Positions 32,200 through 39,694 of a DNA stretch of 56,165 nucleotides are shown here, in pieces (position 1 is the stretch's first letter; each line of letters begins with the position of its first letter). The notes below the pieces were generated by a model, which saw nothing but the letters and a program-made list of their open reading frames with translations, did no database searches and had not been told where the DNA came from. Origin of the DNA: an uncultured Bacteroidales bacterium (GTDB lineage Bacteria > Bacteroidota > Bacteroidia > Bacteroidales > Paludibacteraceae); NCBI GenBank assembly GCA_900321605.1, contig ONWR01000011.1:1-56165 (forward strand). Direction: 5' to 3'. The position numbers and the translations under genes were made by a program.

Positions 32200-32778
32200 A
32201 TGCAACGCCCGAATTTATATATCATCGCCGGACCAAATGGAGCTGGAAAAACAACGGCATCATTCAGTTTATTGCCCGATGTGTTGCATTGCCTCAATTT
32301 TGTGAATGCAGATGAGATAGCACGAGGTTTGTCTCCTTTTGCCTCAGAATCAGTTGCCTTCCAAGCAGGCAGAATCATGTTGCAGAGGATAGATGAACTA
32401 CTGCTGCAAAAAGTCGATTTTGCCATCGAAACAACGCTTGCTACTCGCTCGTATGTACACCTTGTGCATCGAGCTCAGGACTTGGGATACAAAGTACATC
32501 TGATTTATTTTTACTTGGAAAACGAGGAACAAGCTATTCAACGTGTTGCGCAGCGTGTGAGCAATGGAGGACATAATATCCCCGAACAAGATATCCGCCG
32601 TCGGTTCAAACGCGGGATATATAATTTGCTCAATCTGTATATACCTATATGCGATAGTGTGCTGATATATAATAATGCGCACGGAGAGGCCATTTTAGTA
32701 GCCCAAAGCGGTGGCGTCGATGGAAGTTTGCAGATACGCGAACAAGAAATGTGGAACCAATTAATACAAAAAATATGA
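32200..32778 (+). CDS. Zeta-toxin-like P-loop kinase (COG4185)
   Basis: A 192-residue protein with Walker A GPNGAGKTT near residue 11, NADEIARGLSPF (substrate-binding region after the P-loop), FAIETTLATRSYV and YFYLENEEQAIQRVAQRV. This is the layout of zeta-toxin-like AAA proteins that may phosphorylate UDP-sugars. The start at 32200 is chosen because upstream in-frame ATGs overlap the promoter. It overlaps a 50-residue gene by ATGA, forming a possible two-gene module. Toxicity is not proven: COG4185 proteins are often annotated from the fold alone. Confidence 0.85.
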   Translation: MQRPNLYIIAGPNGAGKTTASFSLLPDVLHCLNFVNADEIARGLSPFASESVAFQAGRIMLQRIDELLLQKVDFAIETTLATRSYVHLVHRAQDLGYKVHLIYFYLENEEQAIQRVAQRVSNGGHNIPEQDIRRRFKRGIYNLLNLYIPICDSVLIYNNAHGEAILVAQSGGVDGSLQIREQEMWNQLIQKI

Positions 32779-32927
32779 GTGAACGTGAATTAGAGGCAAT
32801 ATTGAGTATTGGACTCAAGCAATCCTATAAAAAGGTTGTGGAGCAACACCGCCGTGACAATCAGCCACTTATCTTCAGCGAGAATGGTCAGGTGAAATAC
32901 GTGGATCCGTTTACGGTTGCTATTTAA
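32775..32927 (+). CDS. 50-residue protein overlapping the zeta-like kinase gene
   Basis: A small complete ORF starting in the ATGA overlap with the kinase gene: MSERELEAILSIGL, then KQSYKKVVEQHRR, IFSENGQVKYVDPFTVAI. It is helical at the N-terminus and ends in a short strand-like motif. The overlap and good codon structure make it a real gene. It may be the antitoxin or an accessory of the kinase; classical epsilon antitoxins precede zeta, so the order is reversed here. Confidence 0.7.
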   Translation: MSERELEAILSIGLKQSYKKVVEQHRRDNQPLIFSENGQVKYVDPFTVAI

Positions 32928-32928
32928 A

Positions 32929-33000
32929 CCCACTAATCCACTAACCCACTAACCCACTAATCCACTAATCCAATAATACGTTAAATCGTTAAAACGTTAA
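32929..33000. repeat. Period-8 tandem tract between the small gene and pfp
   Basis: Nine consecutive 8-mers: CCCACTAA or TCCACTAA six times (the last TCCAATAA), then TACGTTAA, ATCGTTAA, AACGTTAA. The word changes but the 8-nt register with a TAA end is kept throughout. Confidence 0.9.
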
Positions 33001-33018
33001 AACAAAAATACTAATCTT

Positions 33019-34671
33019 ATGCAAAAATCCCCATTACAGATTGCGCGTCAGAGCTATCAGCCGAAGATGCCGGTAGCATTGCAGGGCGCGGTTCGTCTTG
33101 TAGAAGGCGAGAAAACAGAGTCGGTTGCAGACCAAGAGGAGATCAAGAAACTCTTCCCGAACACGTACGGTCTGCCGATCATTACCATGGAGCCCACCAC
33201 CGGCAAGAACCATTGTGACGAGCCGTTCAACGTGGGTGTGATCCTCTCCGGAGGTCAAGCTCCCGGCGGTCACAACGTCATCTCCGGTCTCTTCGACGGT
33301 CTCAAAGCGCTGAATCCGAACAATAGGCTGTACGGCTTCCTCGGAGGTCCTTCGGGTCTTATTGACGGCAAGTATCAGGAGCTCACAGCGGCTATCATCG
33401 ACGAGTACCGCAACACCGGTGGTTTCGACATCATCGGTTCCGGTCGTACCAAACTGGAGGAGACTTGGCAGTTCGATAACGGTATCGAGATCTGCAAAAA
33501 ACTCGGTATCAAGGCGGTTGTCATCATCGGCGGTGATGACTCGAACACCAACGCTTGTGTCCTTGCTGAGTACTATCTCCAGAAACAATGCGGTATTCAA
33601 GTCATCGGCTGCCCGAAGACTATCGACGGCGACCTCAAGAACGAAATGATCGAGACCTCTTTCGGTTTCGACACCGCTTGTAAGACGTACGCCGAGCTCA
33701 TCGGTAACATCCAGCGTGACGCTAACTCCGCGAAGAAATACTGGCACTTCATCCGCCTCATGGGACGTTCGGCAAGTCACATCGCCCTCGAGTGCGCACT
33801 CCTGAGTCAGCCGAATATCTGCTTGATCTCCGAGGAGGTTGAGGCTAAACGAATGACCCTCAATGATATCGTTGAGGACATCGTCAAAGTGATCGTGGAT
33901 CGTGCTAACGCAGGTCTGAACTTCGGTACGATCCTCATTCCGGAGGGTCTGATTGAGTTCATTCCGGCTATGCGTGTCCTGATCCAAGAGCTCAACGACA
34001 TGCTCGCTAACAACGAGGAGTTCACCTCGCTCGACGGCGATGATGCTAAACGTGAGTACGTCAAATCGATGCTTACCCCGGCTTCCTGCGAGCTCTTCCG
34101 TTCGCTGCCGAAGGGTATTGCCAAACAGCTCACCCTCGACCGTGATCCTCACGGAAACGTCATGGTATCGCAGATCGAGACCGAGAAACTGCTCATCGAG
34201 ATGGTTCAGAAACGTCTTGCTGTCCTCAAAGCTAACGGCGAGTATAAAGGTAAGTTCTCTGCTCTCAACCACTTCTTCGGCTACGAAGGACGTTGTGCTA
34301 TGCCTTCTAACTTCGATGCTGACTACTGCTATTCGATCGGCGTGAACGCTACGCACCTCATCGCAGCCGGCAAGACCGGTTACATGTCGCTCGTACGCAA
34401 CCTCACCAAACCCGCAGCAGAGTGGTTAGCCGGTGGTGTGCCTATCACGATGATGATGAACATGGAGAAGCGTAACGGTAAGATGAAACCGGTTATCCAG
34501 AAAGCCCTTGTAGAGCTCGACGGTGCGCCCTTCAAGTACCTGCAGGCACATCGGGCAGAATGGGCTGACGCGAACACCAGTTATATCTACCCGGGTCCGA
34601 TCCAGTACTATGGTCCGACCGAGGTCTGCGATCAACCGACCCGCACCTTGCTGCTCGAAAGAGGCAAATAA
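33019..34671 (+). CDS. pfp: Pyrophosphate-dependent phosphofructokinase (long beta type)
   Basis: A 550-residue glycolytic enzyme that reversibly phosphorylates fructose 6-phosphate with PPi. It shows [21 protein letters not shown] (residues 171-176; the second Asp is the hallmark of PPi rather than ATP use), [11 protein letters not shown], and [16 protein letters not shown]. The length fits the long PFP form of Bacteroidota, spirochaetes and plants. The leader consists of the period-8 tract. A 46-bp tandem duplication begins at its stop codon. Confidence 0.96.
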   Translation: MQKSPLQIARQSYQPKMPVALQGAVRLVEGEKTESVADQEEIKKLFPNTYGLPIITMEPTTGKNHCDEPFNVGVILSGGQAPGGHNVISGLFDGLKALNPNNRLYGFLGGPSGLIDGKYQELTAAIIDEYRNTGGFDIIGSGRTKLEETWQFDNGIEICKKLGIKAVVIIGGDDSNTNACVLAEYYLQKQCGIQVIGCPKTIDGDLKNEMIETSFGFDTACKTYAELIGNIQRDANSAKKYWHFIRLMGRSASHIALECALLSQPNICLISEEVEAKRMTLNDIVEDIVKVIVDRANAGLNFGTILIPEGLIEFIPAMRVLIQELNDMLANNEEFTSLDGDDAKREYVKSMLTPASCELFRSLPKGIAKQLTLDRDPHGNVMVSQIETEKLLIEMVQKRLAVLKANGEYKGKFSALNHFFGYEGRCAMPSNFDADYCYSIGVNATHLIAAGKTGYMSLVRNLTKPAAEWLAGGVPITMMMNMEKRNGKMKPVIQKALVELDGAPFKYLQAHRAEWADANTSYIYPGPIQYYGPTEVCDQPTRTLLLERGK

Positions 34672-34761
34672 AGGAGATGTACAAAGGAACAATGTACAAC
34701 GTACAAAGGAGCGTTAAAGGAGATGTACAAAGGGACAATGTACAACGTACAAAGGAGCGTT
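34670..34761 (+). repeat. 46-bp tandem duplication carrying a start codon
   Basis: Two 46-bp copies (34670-34715 and 34716-34761) made of GTACAAA/GTACAAC words, with one clear mismatch in the core. The second copy provides the ATG and the first residues of the next gene. Confidence 0.9.
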
Positions 34762-35364
34762 TTGTTTCTCCTTATGGCAATGAGTATTTCCCTATCCGCC
34801 CAAGATTTTTCGGCGGATAGGGAATTATTCGATGCTTACCAACGGGAAGACATGAGCGTTTGGAAAACATATATAGATAAGGTACAAGGGGACAAAGTAC
34901 AAGGTACAAAGGAGTTGACATACGAATACGGTTACTGCGGCTATATCGTAGCGGAAGCAAAGAAAGAAGGTAAAGAAGCTCTCCTGCCGGAAGCCAAACG
35001 CTACGTCCGGCAGTTCAAATCGCACATCTCACATCTCAAATCCCAACTGCCCAAAGGTCACTACGAGATGTACCTCTCTGCGGTCTATGTGTTTGAACTC
35101 CGCTTGCGTGAGTCTATTCATCCTATTAAGGCGATGTCTTTGGCAAAAGATGCCACCAAACTGGCGCCTAACGATCCGCTGGTTCTCTCTTACTATGGTA
35201 CTTGCCTTTTTTACGCCCCAAAACCCTTTGGCAGCAAAAAGGATGCTTTAGCGTGGTTTGAGCGTGCTGAAAAGCTGTTCCGAAAACCCGAATGGAAGTA
35301 CTGCTGGATACGTGAATCTACGCATATGTACGTCCAACAATGCCATAAAAAACTAAAAAAGTGA
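34723..35364 (+). CDS. Small secreted protein of unknown function
   Basis: A 213-residue protein with a signal peptide VLFLLMAMSISLSA; the positively charged start MYKGTMYNVQR is encoded by the second copy of the 46-bp repeat. ATGs at 34738 and 34780 are alternative starts. The mature part is helical (DREMS-like start, YEYGYCGYIVAEAKKEGKEA, ALAWFERAEKLFRKPEW) and looks like a TPR-type fold. Two further tracts are translated: 34877-34912 (KVQGDKVQGTKE) and 35016-35043 (SHISHLKSQL). Function not recognised. Confidence 0.65.
   Translation: MYKGTMYNVQRSVLFLLMAMSISLSAQDFSADRELFDAYQREDMSVWKTYIDKVQGDKVQGTKELTYEYGYCGYIVAEAKKEGKEALLPEAKRYVRQFKSHISHLKSQLPKGHYEMYLSAVYVFELRLRESIHPIKAMSLAKDATKLAPNDPLVLSYYGTCLFYAPKPFGSKKDALAWFERAEKLFRKPEWKYCWIRESTHMYVQQCHKKLKK
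35016..35043 (+). repeat. CAAATCC/CACATCT period-7 tract in CDS
   Basis: CAAATCG, CACATCT, CACATCT, CAAATCC in frame in the 34723 gene. Confidence 0.85.
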
Positions 35365-35391
35365 TTTTTTTTGCATTTTTTTGCAAAAATA

Positions 35392-35423
35392 TTTGCTTAT
35401 ATCAAAAAAAAGCAGTACCTTTG
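35392..35423 (+). promoter_or_regulatory. Promoter of tRNA-Gln
   Basis: TTTG (35392-35395), 20-nt spacer with A8 and GCAG, TACCTTTG (35416-35423), then CACCCGCTTTTG as in tRNA-Asp and tRNA-Lys. Confidence 0.88.
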
Positions 35424-35486
35424 CACCCGCTTTTGAAAAACGATGTGAATTGTGTTTCAAAGCGATATACATTGTTCATTAAATTT

Positions 35487-35557
35487 TGCCGAATTGTGTA
35501 ATGGTAGCACTACAGATTCTGGTTCTGTCTGTCTGGGTTCGAGTCCTGGTTCGGCAA
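35487..35557 (+). tRNA. tRNA-Gln (CTG)
   Basis: Cloverleaf with acceptor TGCCGAA/TTCGGCA and discriminator A. The D-arm is TGTGTAATGGTAGCA, the anticodon stem ACAGA/TCTGT has loop TTCTGGT (anticodon CTG), and the T-loop is GGTTCGAGTCC. CCA is not encoded. Confidence 0.95.
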
Positions 35558-35560
35558 CAT

Positions 35561-35590
35561 AAAAAGCCAAGCATTCACGCTTGGCTTTTT
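35561..35590. terminator. Bidirectional terminator between tRNA-Gln and 35610 gene
   Basis: AAAAAGCCAAGC-ATTCAC-GCTTGGCTTTTT: an 11-12 bp stem with A and T arms, usable from both sides. Confidence 0.95.
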
Positions 35591-35609
35591 AAGTGAATAT
35601 TGGAGAGTG

Positions 35610-36452
35610 TTACTCTTTGTCCTTGTCTTTTTCCTCCTCTTTGTAATTCGGGCGAATCTTGAGGGAGAAAATATAGCGGTCCATATCTGTTCCTTGCTCG
35701 TCAATGATTTGCAGGATCTTTATGGCACCTATCGCCTTGTCCCCTTTACCGATCATCAGCACATCGTCTGCTTTCAGATCTTTGATGGTGGATGTCTTCA
35801 TCAGATTAGGCCATACATTCTCCAGACTCTGAACGGTTGCTTCGGAGAAGTTAAACCCTTCGGCGCGTGAGAACAGCAGTCCGGACTCGGAATGCCATAT
35901 GCAGGAAGGCGCTTGTAAGGTCTTATCCAAGACATCATAGAATGCGACGGTAGCCGAATCCTTGTTCAGATATACCGGTTGTAGGCTCTCTAATGAGAAC
36001 GCGGATTTGCCCACGGAAGCTGCGGAATACAAGGTCATATTATCCAATGTACGCAGTTTCTCCTCTCCGGGTGTCACCATCATTGTGATAGAGTAGGACA
36101 TCATGTTTCCTGACCCGTCAAATGACCGCGCTGTGAGAACGACCTTGGTGGTGTCCTGATAGTACGGCAGAGCGTAATACCAACTCATGTTGACGTTTTT
36201 TAACGGCCAAGCAAGCGTACTGTCTAAGACGTCTTTGCTTTTAAATTCAACGTCCTCGGATGTGATGACGATACGCTGTATAGGAGAAGACTGTGCTTCT
36301 GCAAGGACTGTGACGTGCAGAACGGCACCTGATGCAACAGGTGCCTTCTGCCAATCCACATTATCAATGCGCATAATAGTCACCAATTCGGACTGTTTAT
36401 TGCAGGCGATCAGACTAAGCGCTGACAATAGAATCAAAAGAGTTTTTCTCAT
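35610..36452 (-). CDS. Lipoprotein of unknown function
   Basis: A 280-residue protein with lipobox SLIAC (Cys17). The body starts with an immunoglobulin-like beta region (GAVLHVTVLAEAQSSPIQRIVI, VVLTARSFDGSGNMMSYSIT). A mixed domain follows (SGLLFSRAEGFNFSEATVQ, ADDVLMIGKGDKAIGAIKILQI), then a very charged end EEEKDKDKE. It probably faces the periplasm or cell surface and forms an envelope operon with the two genes upstream on the minus strand. I do not recognise a named family. Confidence 0.65.
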   Translation of the reverse strand: MRKTLLILLSALSLIACNKQSELVTIMRIDNVDWQKAPVASGAVLHVTVLAEAQSSPIQRIVITSEDVEFKSKDVLDSTLAWPLKNVNMSWYYALPYYQDTTKVVLTARSFDGSGNMMSYSITMMVTPGEEKLRTLDNMTLYSAASVGKSAFSLESLQPVYLNKDSATVAFYDVLDKTLQAPSCIWHSESGLLFSRAEGFNFSEATVQSLENVWPNLMKTSTIKDLKADDVLMIGKGDKAIGAIKILQIIDEQGTDMDRYIFSLKIRPNYKEEEKDKDKE

Positions 36453-36458
36453 GCGTTA

Positions 36459-37082
36459 TTAACGACGACGGTTTTTAGTGTTCTTTTGCTCGCTGATGCG
36501 TACTTCCAACTCCGCTTTCTCCAAAGCCTCTTTAGTCGCATTCAACTCTGCCTGCAACGCCTCAACCTGTTGGTTAAGTGCTGCATTCTTGTTGTCCAAT
36601 GCCTGAACCTCGGCTTTGTGCATTTGTTCTGCTTGTGCAGCCGAAATCTTGTTGATAGCATATACTTTGAGGGTCATAGTACGTTTGTGAATACGACCTC
36701 CCATCATATGCTCCACTTGGTCGTTGAAAGAAGCGGGGATGATGTAATCCGCATTGGGATAAAGCTCTAACACTTTGTGCAATGCCAATTTCAGTTTGCC
36801 CAGTTTCACTTTCCGGCGGAAAGCGATATTCGTTTTATGGTAGAAACGCGGGTCATACTTCTCTCCGTTGACCGTCAGGATCTTCGAGAAGATTCCGTAT
36901 GTCTTGTATTCCACTTCGATATTCACGTCACCCATATATTGGTAGTCGTCCATCGTCAATTCCAGACGAACTACATCCGGTTTGAGGTCGGAGTAGTTTC
37001 TCTCTACATTATGCTGGCTGACGCACGAAGTGCCTATCACTGCTATCAAAAGCAGTACAGGTAGTAATATGCGTTGTTTCAT
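36459..37082 (-). CDS. Lipoprotein with C-terminal coiled coil
   Basis: A 207-residue protein with lipobox IGTSC (Cys20). The middle has LELTMDDYQYMGDVNIEVEY and KLALHKVLELYPNADYIIPASF. The last 65 residues form a long coiled coil (KISAAQAEQMHKAEVQALDN onward) ending in basic NTKNRRR. It resembles periplasmic proteins that pair with a lipoprotein or barrel, but no name can be given. It is 6 nt from its downstream neighbour and 23 nt after the outer-membrane barrel gene. Confidence 0.65.
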   Translation of the reverse strand: MKQRILLPVLLLIAVIGTSCVSQHNVERNYSDLKPDVVRLELTMDDYQYMGDVNIEVEYKTYGIFSKILTVNGEKYDPRFYHKTNIAFRRKVKLGKLKLALHKVLELYPNADYIIPASFNDQVEHMMGGRIHKRTMTLKVYAINKISAAQAEQMHKAEVQALDNKNAALNQQVEALQAELNATKEALEKAELEVRISEQKNTKNRRR

Positions 37083-37105
37083 AATCGATAAAAATTAGAC
37101 GTTAA

Positions 37106-37870
37106 TTACTTGCGGAAATAATAGGTGAACGTGATAGCTGCATCAGCTCCCCAAGTAGCTTCAATATGGCTGGCTTTGGAGGGGTCCGTAGCTGTTCTAC
37201 CGTCAATAGTAACGCTGGTCTGCTTGTTACCGTCGTTGTCAATCGTTGTTTTGTTTCCTGCGCTGAAGCTTGCTTGACCGGAGTAACCGCCCTCAAAACC
37301 GATAGCGAACGGAAGATCTGCAACAAAGAACTGCAAACCGAGGAAGATACCACCACCGATGACGAACTTGTTGTTGGTCGTTTTGGTAGACAAGGTACCG
37401 TTTTTCATTTTCTCAGAGTCGATATTAAATCCGATAGGCATCTGTGCTCCTAAATACACATCCAGCACGTTAATAGGATTGAAGTGATAGGCGCAGCCCG
37501 GCAGGAAACGGGTGTAGTTGATGTCTCTTACGTGGCTGTAATCGAGATTGTCGTCTTTGAGACGGCTGTTCTCATTCTTACATGCAAACTGGAAACCAAG
37601 ACGACCCTCCCATTTGTCTGTGAAATAATACTTGAGGTTAATCATAGGAAGCGCCCAGAAGATGTTTTTCTGGAATGTTGCATCCTTGTTCAACTCAACC
37701 ATGTCCATGATCTGGGTTACGGATACACCGAGGTACATTCCGAAATCACCAGCTTGCGGACGGTTACCTGTACGCGGAATAACAGACGAGTTTGGCTCAC
37801 CTGTAGAAATTTGAGCAAATGCTACGCTAACACTCATCAGCGCAACAAGAAGTAGAGATGTCTTTCTCAT
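37106..37870 (-). CDS. Outer-membrane beta-barrel protein, BT1926-like
   Basis: A 254-residue protein with signal peptide LLLVALMSVSVAFA and a barrel made of alternating strands (MYLGVSVTQIMDM, MINLKYYFTDKWEGRLGFQF, INYTRFLPGCAYHFNPINVLD, DLPFAIGFEGGYSGQA) ending with the aromatic terminus TFTYYFRK, the usual BAM signal. The style matches the BT1926-like family. It heads the 35610-37870 operon, with its own promoter and a copy of the conserved leader hairpin. Confidence 0.8.
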   Translation of the reverse strand: MRKTSLLLVALMSVSVAFAQISTGEPNSSVIPRTGNRPQAGDFGMYLGVSVTQIMDMVELNKDATFQKNIFWALPMINLKYYFTDKWEGRLGFQFACKNENSRLKDDNLDYSHVRDINYTRFLPGCAYHFNPINVLDVYLGAQMPIGFNIDSEKMKNGTLSTKTTNNKFVIGGGIFLGLQFFVADLPFAIGFEGGYSGQASFSAGNKTTIDNDGNKQTSVTIDGRTATDPSKASHIEATWGADAAITFTYYFRK

Positions 37871-37887
37871 AAAGTAATAGAGTTAGT

Positions 37888-37930
37888 TTGTCTGGCCTAC
37901 TCACTTTAATCGGCTTTTCGGCTTCCTCCG
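37888..37930 (-). promoter_or_regulatory. Conserved leader hairpin, copy 3
   Basis: On the minus strand CGGAGGAAGCCGAAAA, then GCC (37914-37912), loop GATTAAAGTGAGTA, GGC (37897-37895), CAGACAAAC, with the start codon at 37870. Very similar to copy 4 at 52290-52327. Confidence 0.7.
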
Positions 37931-37948
37931 TTTCATTGAAATTGCGCA

Positions 37949-37980
37949 CAAAAATAGTCATTTTTGTTGATACTACCAAA
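37949..37980 (-). promoter_or_regulatory. Promoter of BT1926-like operon
   Basis: Minus strand TTTG (37980-37977), 20-nt spacer, TATTTTTG (37956-37949). The leader is about 75 nt and is mostly the conserved hairpin element. Confidence 0.8.
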
Positions 37981-38070
37981 TATTTCGATAAAAAAATGCA
38001 TAAAACTTGCTTTTTTTATGATTATGAGGTAAGTTTTTATTATTTTGGGTTTAAAACACCCCATATCGAC

Positions 38071-38096
38071 AAAAAACAAACGCCCACTTGGGGCGC
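38071..38096 (-). terminator. Terminator after the 38100 barrel gene
   Basis: Minus-strand hairpin CGCCC/GGGCG (38095-38081) followed by TTTGTTTTTT, 4 nt beyond the stop. Confidence 0.85.
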
Positions 38097-38099
38097 TTG

Positions 38100-39512
38100 T
38101 TAGAAGTTGTATTTCATCATGAGCTGGACGCGGTGGTTCGTGACCCAGTGGAGACCTTGGTCTGCCAAACCGTGGGCATTGAGACCTTTGCTTGCATCGC
38201 CGTAATGAACAGAAGTCACTTCGTACTCGCAGCCGATCTGGAACTTACCTATGGTGTACAGCAAAGTCGGCGTCACACGGAACATCCGGTACATATTCGA
38301 TGCTCGCGGATAGAAGTAACCGACAAGCGAACCGTTCGCTTTGATCGCAAGCTCTTCCTTGGTACCGAAATTACGAACGTAACCGGCAAAAAGAATTCCC
38401 TGTAACTTCTGCGGATGTTTGTCTTCTTGCGCTCCGACTTTGCCGCCATACACAATGCTGATCCAAGACGATGAAGTGCGAGTCGGGGTATATGCCCAAG
38501 AACCGTCACTCTTCACGTCGCTCACACCGTAACCGCCGTTCATATTCATATGCTCTCCGGACTCGGCAAAGATGGACTTCGCTTTGATGGAGAACTCGCC
38601 TTTCTTATACTGCAAATACACGAACGGAGAAACGGTCGTAAGGCGGTCGGAAACTTTTACTGCAACTGTATCTCCGGGCGTTGGTATTACTTTTCCTATG
38701 TGACGCGGCTTGATACTCAGCACATCCGCTCCGGCACGTACTAACCATCCTTTGTGGTGGAAACTCAGACCTAAATATGCCTCCGGCGTTTTGCTATAAC
38801 CGATATACTCTGCCGATTGTCCGTCGGGACCGATGGAGCAGTATTGCATCTGCCAAATGAGAGCACCCGTAAGCGTGAACAGATTACCCAAACGGGCATC
38901 CATCTTCACTTGCGGCGTACGCGAGAAAGGACCGAACGGAGCACCCGAGTTAAGCGCAATAACATCGCTTAAATCGGCTGCCATAGGATGCCAAGTCTGA
39001 CCCATCAACAGCTCTACGCGCGCGTAATCCTTATTATTCATACGCAAGCTATCCCACGCTAAAGTCAAATATGCGTGACGAAGACGAAACTGTGCAGTGC
39101 CGGAAACAGCGTGTGAACCCGTGCCTTTGGTACTCAAACCGGAATAGAAATCCGCTTCAATATTAGCGCCAAACTCCGTGTTGCGCCATTTATAACCCAC
39201 GATATTCAGACCCAAACGAGTCGTGAGAGTGAGAAAACGGAACGTGGAGATAGCATTCAGATCCTGACGTAATTCCGGATCGTCAGTATTATTCCAGTTC
39301 TCATCTTTGGGCTGATAGTTATACAAATCACCCGTACCGGACATCGATTCCCGCGAGTCAAACGTGAAAAAGTTGCGGATAAATCCGTACGGCTTGAAAT
39401 GCTGCTTGAGGTGGCTTTTCACCGCTTCTTTCTTGCTCTCTTTGCTAACCTCCTGAGCCATCATTGGCATCAGCATCAAAGCTGAGAGCGCTATCATTAC
39501 TATCTTTTTCAT
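38100..39512 (-). CDS. Outer-membrane porin-like beta-barrel
   Basis: A 470-residue protein with signal peptide IVMIALSALMLMPMMAQ. After a short helical part (KEAVKSHLKQHFKPYGFIRN) comes a long series of amphipathic strands: FRFLTLTTRLGLNIVGYKW, GANIEADFYSG, FRLRHAYLTLAWD, ARVELLMGQTWHPM, GALIWQMQYCSIG. The C-terminal strand is RVQLMMKYNF with terminal Phe. The size and motifs fit DcaP-like porins found in Bacteroidota. The start at 39512 is selected for the signal peptide; the upstream open frame overlaps the promoter. Confidence 0.8.
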   Translation of the reverse strand: MKKIVMIALSALMLMPMMAQEVSKESKKEAVKSHLKQHFKPYGFIRNFFTFDSRESMSGTGDLYNYQPKDENWNNTDDPELRQDLNAISTFRFLTLTTRLGLNIVGYKWRNTEFGANIEADFYSGLSTKGTGSHAVSGTAQFRLRHAYLTLAWDSLRMNNKDYARVELLMGQTWHPMAADLSDVIALNSGAPFGPFSRTPQVKMDARLGNLFTLTGALIWQMQYCSIGPDGQSAEYIGYSKTPEAYLGLSFHHKGWLVRAGADVLSIKPRHIGKVIPTPGDTVAVKVSDRLTTVSPFVYLQYKKGEFSIKAKSIFAESGEHMNMNGGYGVSDVKSDGSWAYTPTRTSSSWISIVYGGKVGAQEDKHPQKLQGILFAGYVRNFGTKEELAIKANGSLVGYFYPRASNMYRMFRVTPTLLYTIGKFQIGCEYEVTSVHYGDASKGLNAHGLADQGLHWVTNHRVQLMMKYNF

Positions 39513-39559
39513 ATGCTTTTTACTCTTATGATTATTTGTTATCAAAAACAAAAAGTGAG

Positions 39560-39591
39560 CAAAGATACTACTTTTTTTGCATATATGCAAG
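39560..39591 (-). promoter_or_regulatory. Promoter of the porin-like gene
   Basis: Minus strand CTTG (39591-39588), 20-nt spacer CATATATGC-A7-GTAG, TATCTTTG (39567-39560). Confidence 0.82.
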
Positions 39592-39641
39592 AAAAAATGC
39601 GAAAAAGTGCATAAATTTTTTTTTACAAAAATACGAATTTG

Positions 39642-39673
39642 CTTGCGTATGTCATTTTTTTTTTGTAATTTTG
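39642..39673 (+). promoter_or_regulatory. Promoter of the 39695 gene
   Basis: CTTG (39642-39645), 20-nt spacer CGTATGTC then a T-run, TAATTTTG (39666-39673); start codon about 20 nt further. Confidence 0.85.
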
Positions 39674-39694
39674 CACGCAAAATTGTGTGAATAC

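Noticed and set aside
33034-34356. 440-codon open frame antisense to pfp
   Set aside because: Composition mirrors the pfp codons; no start context or promoter.
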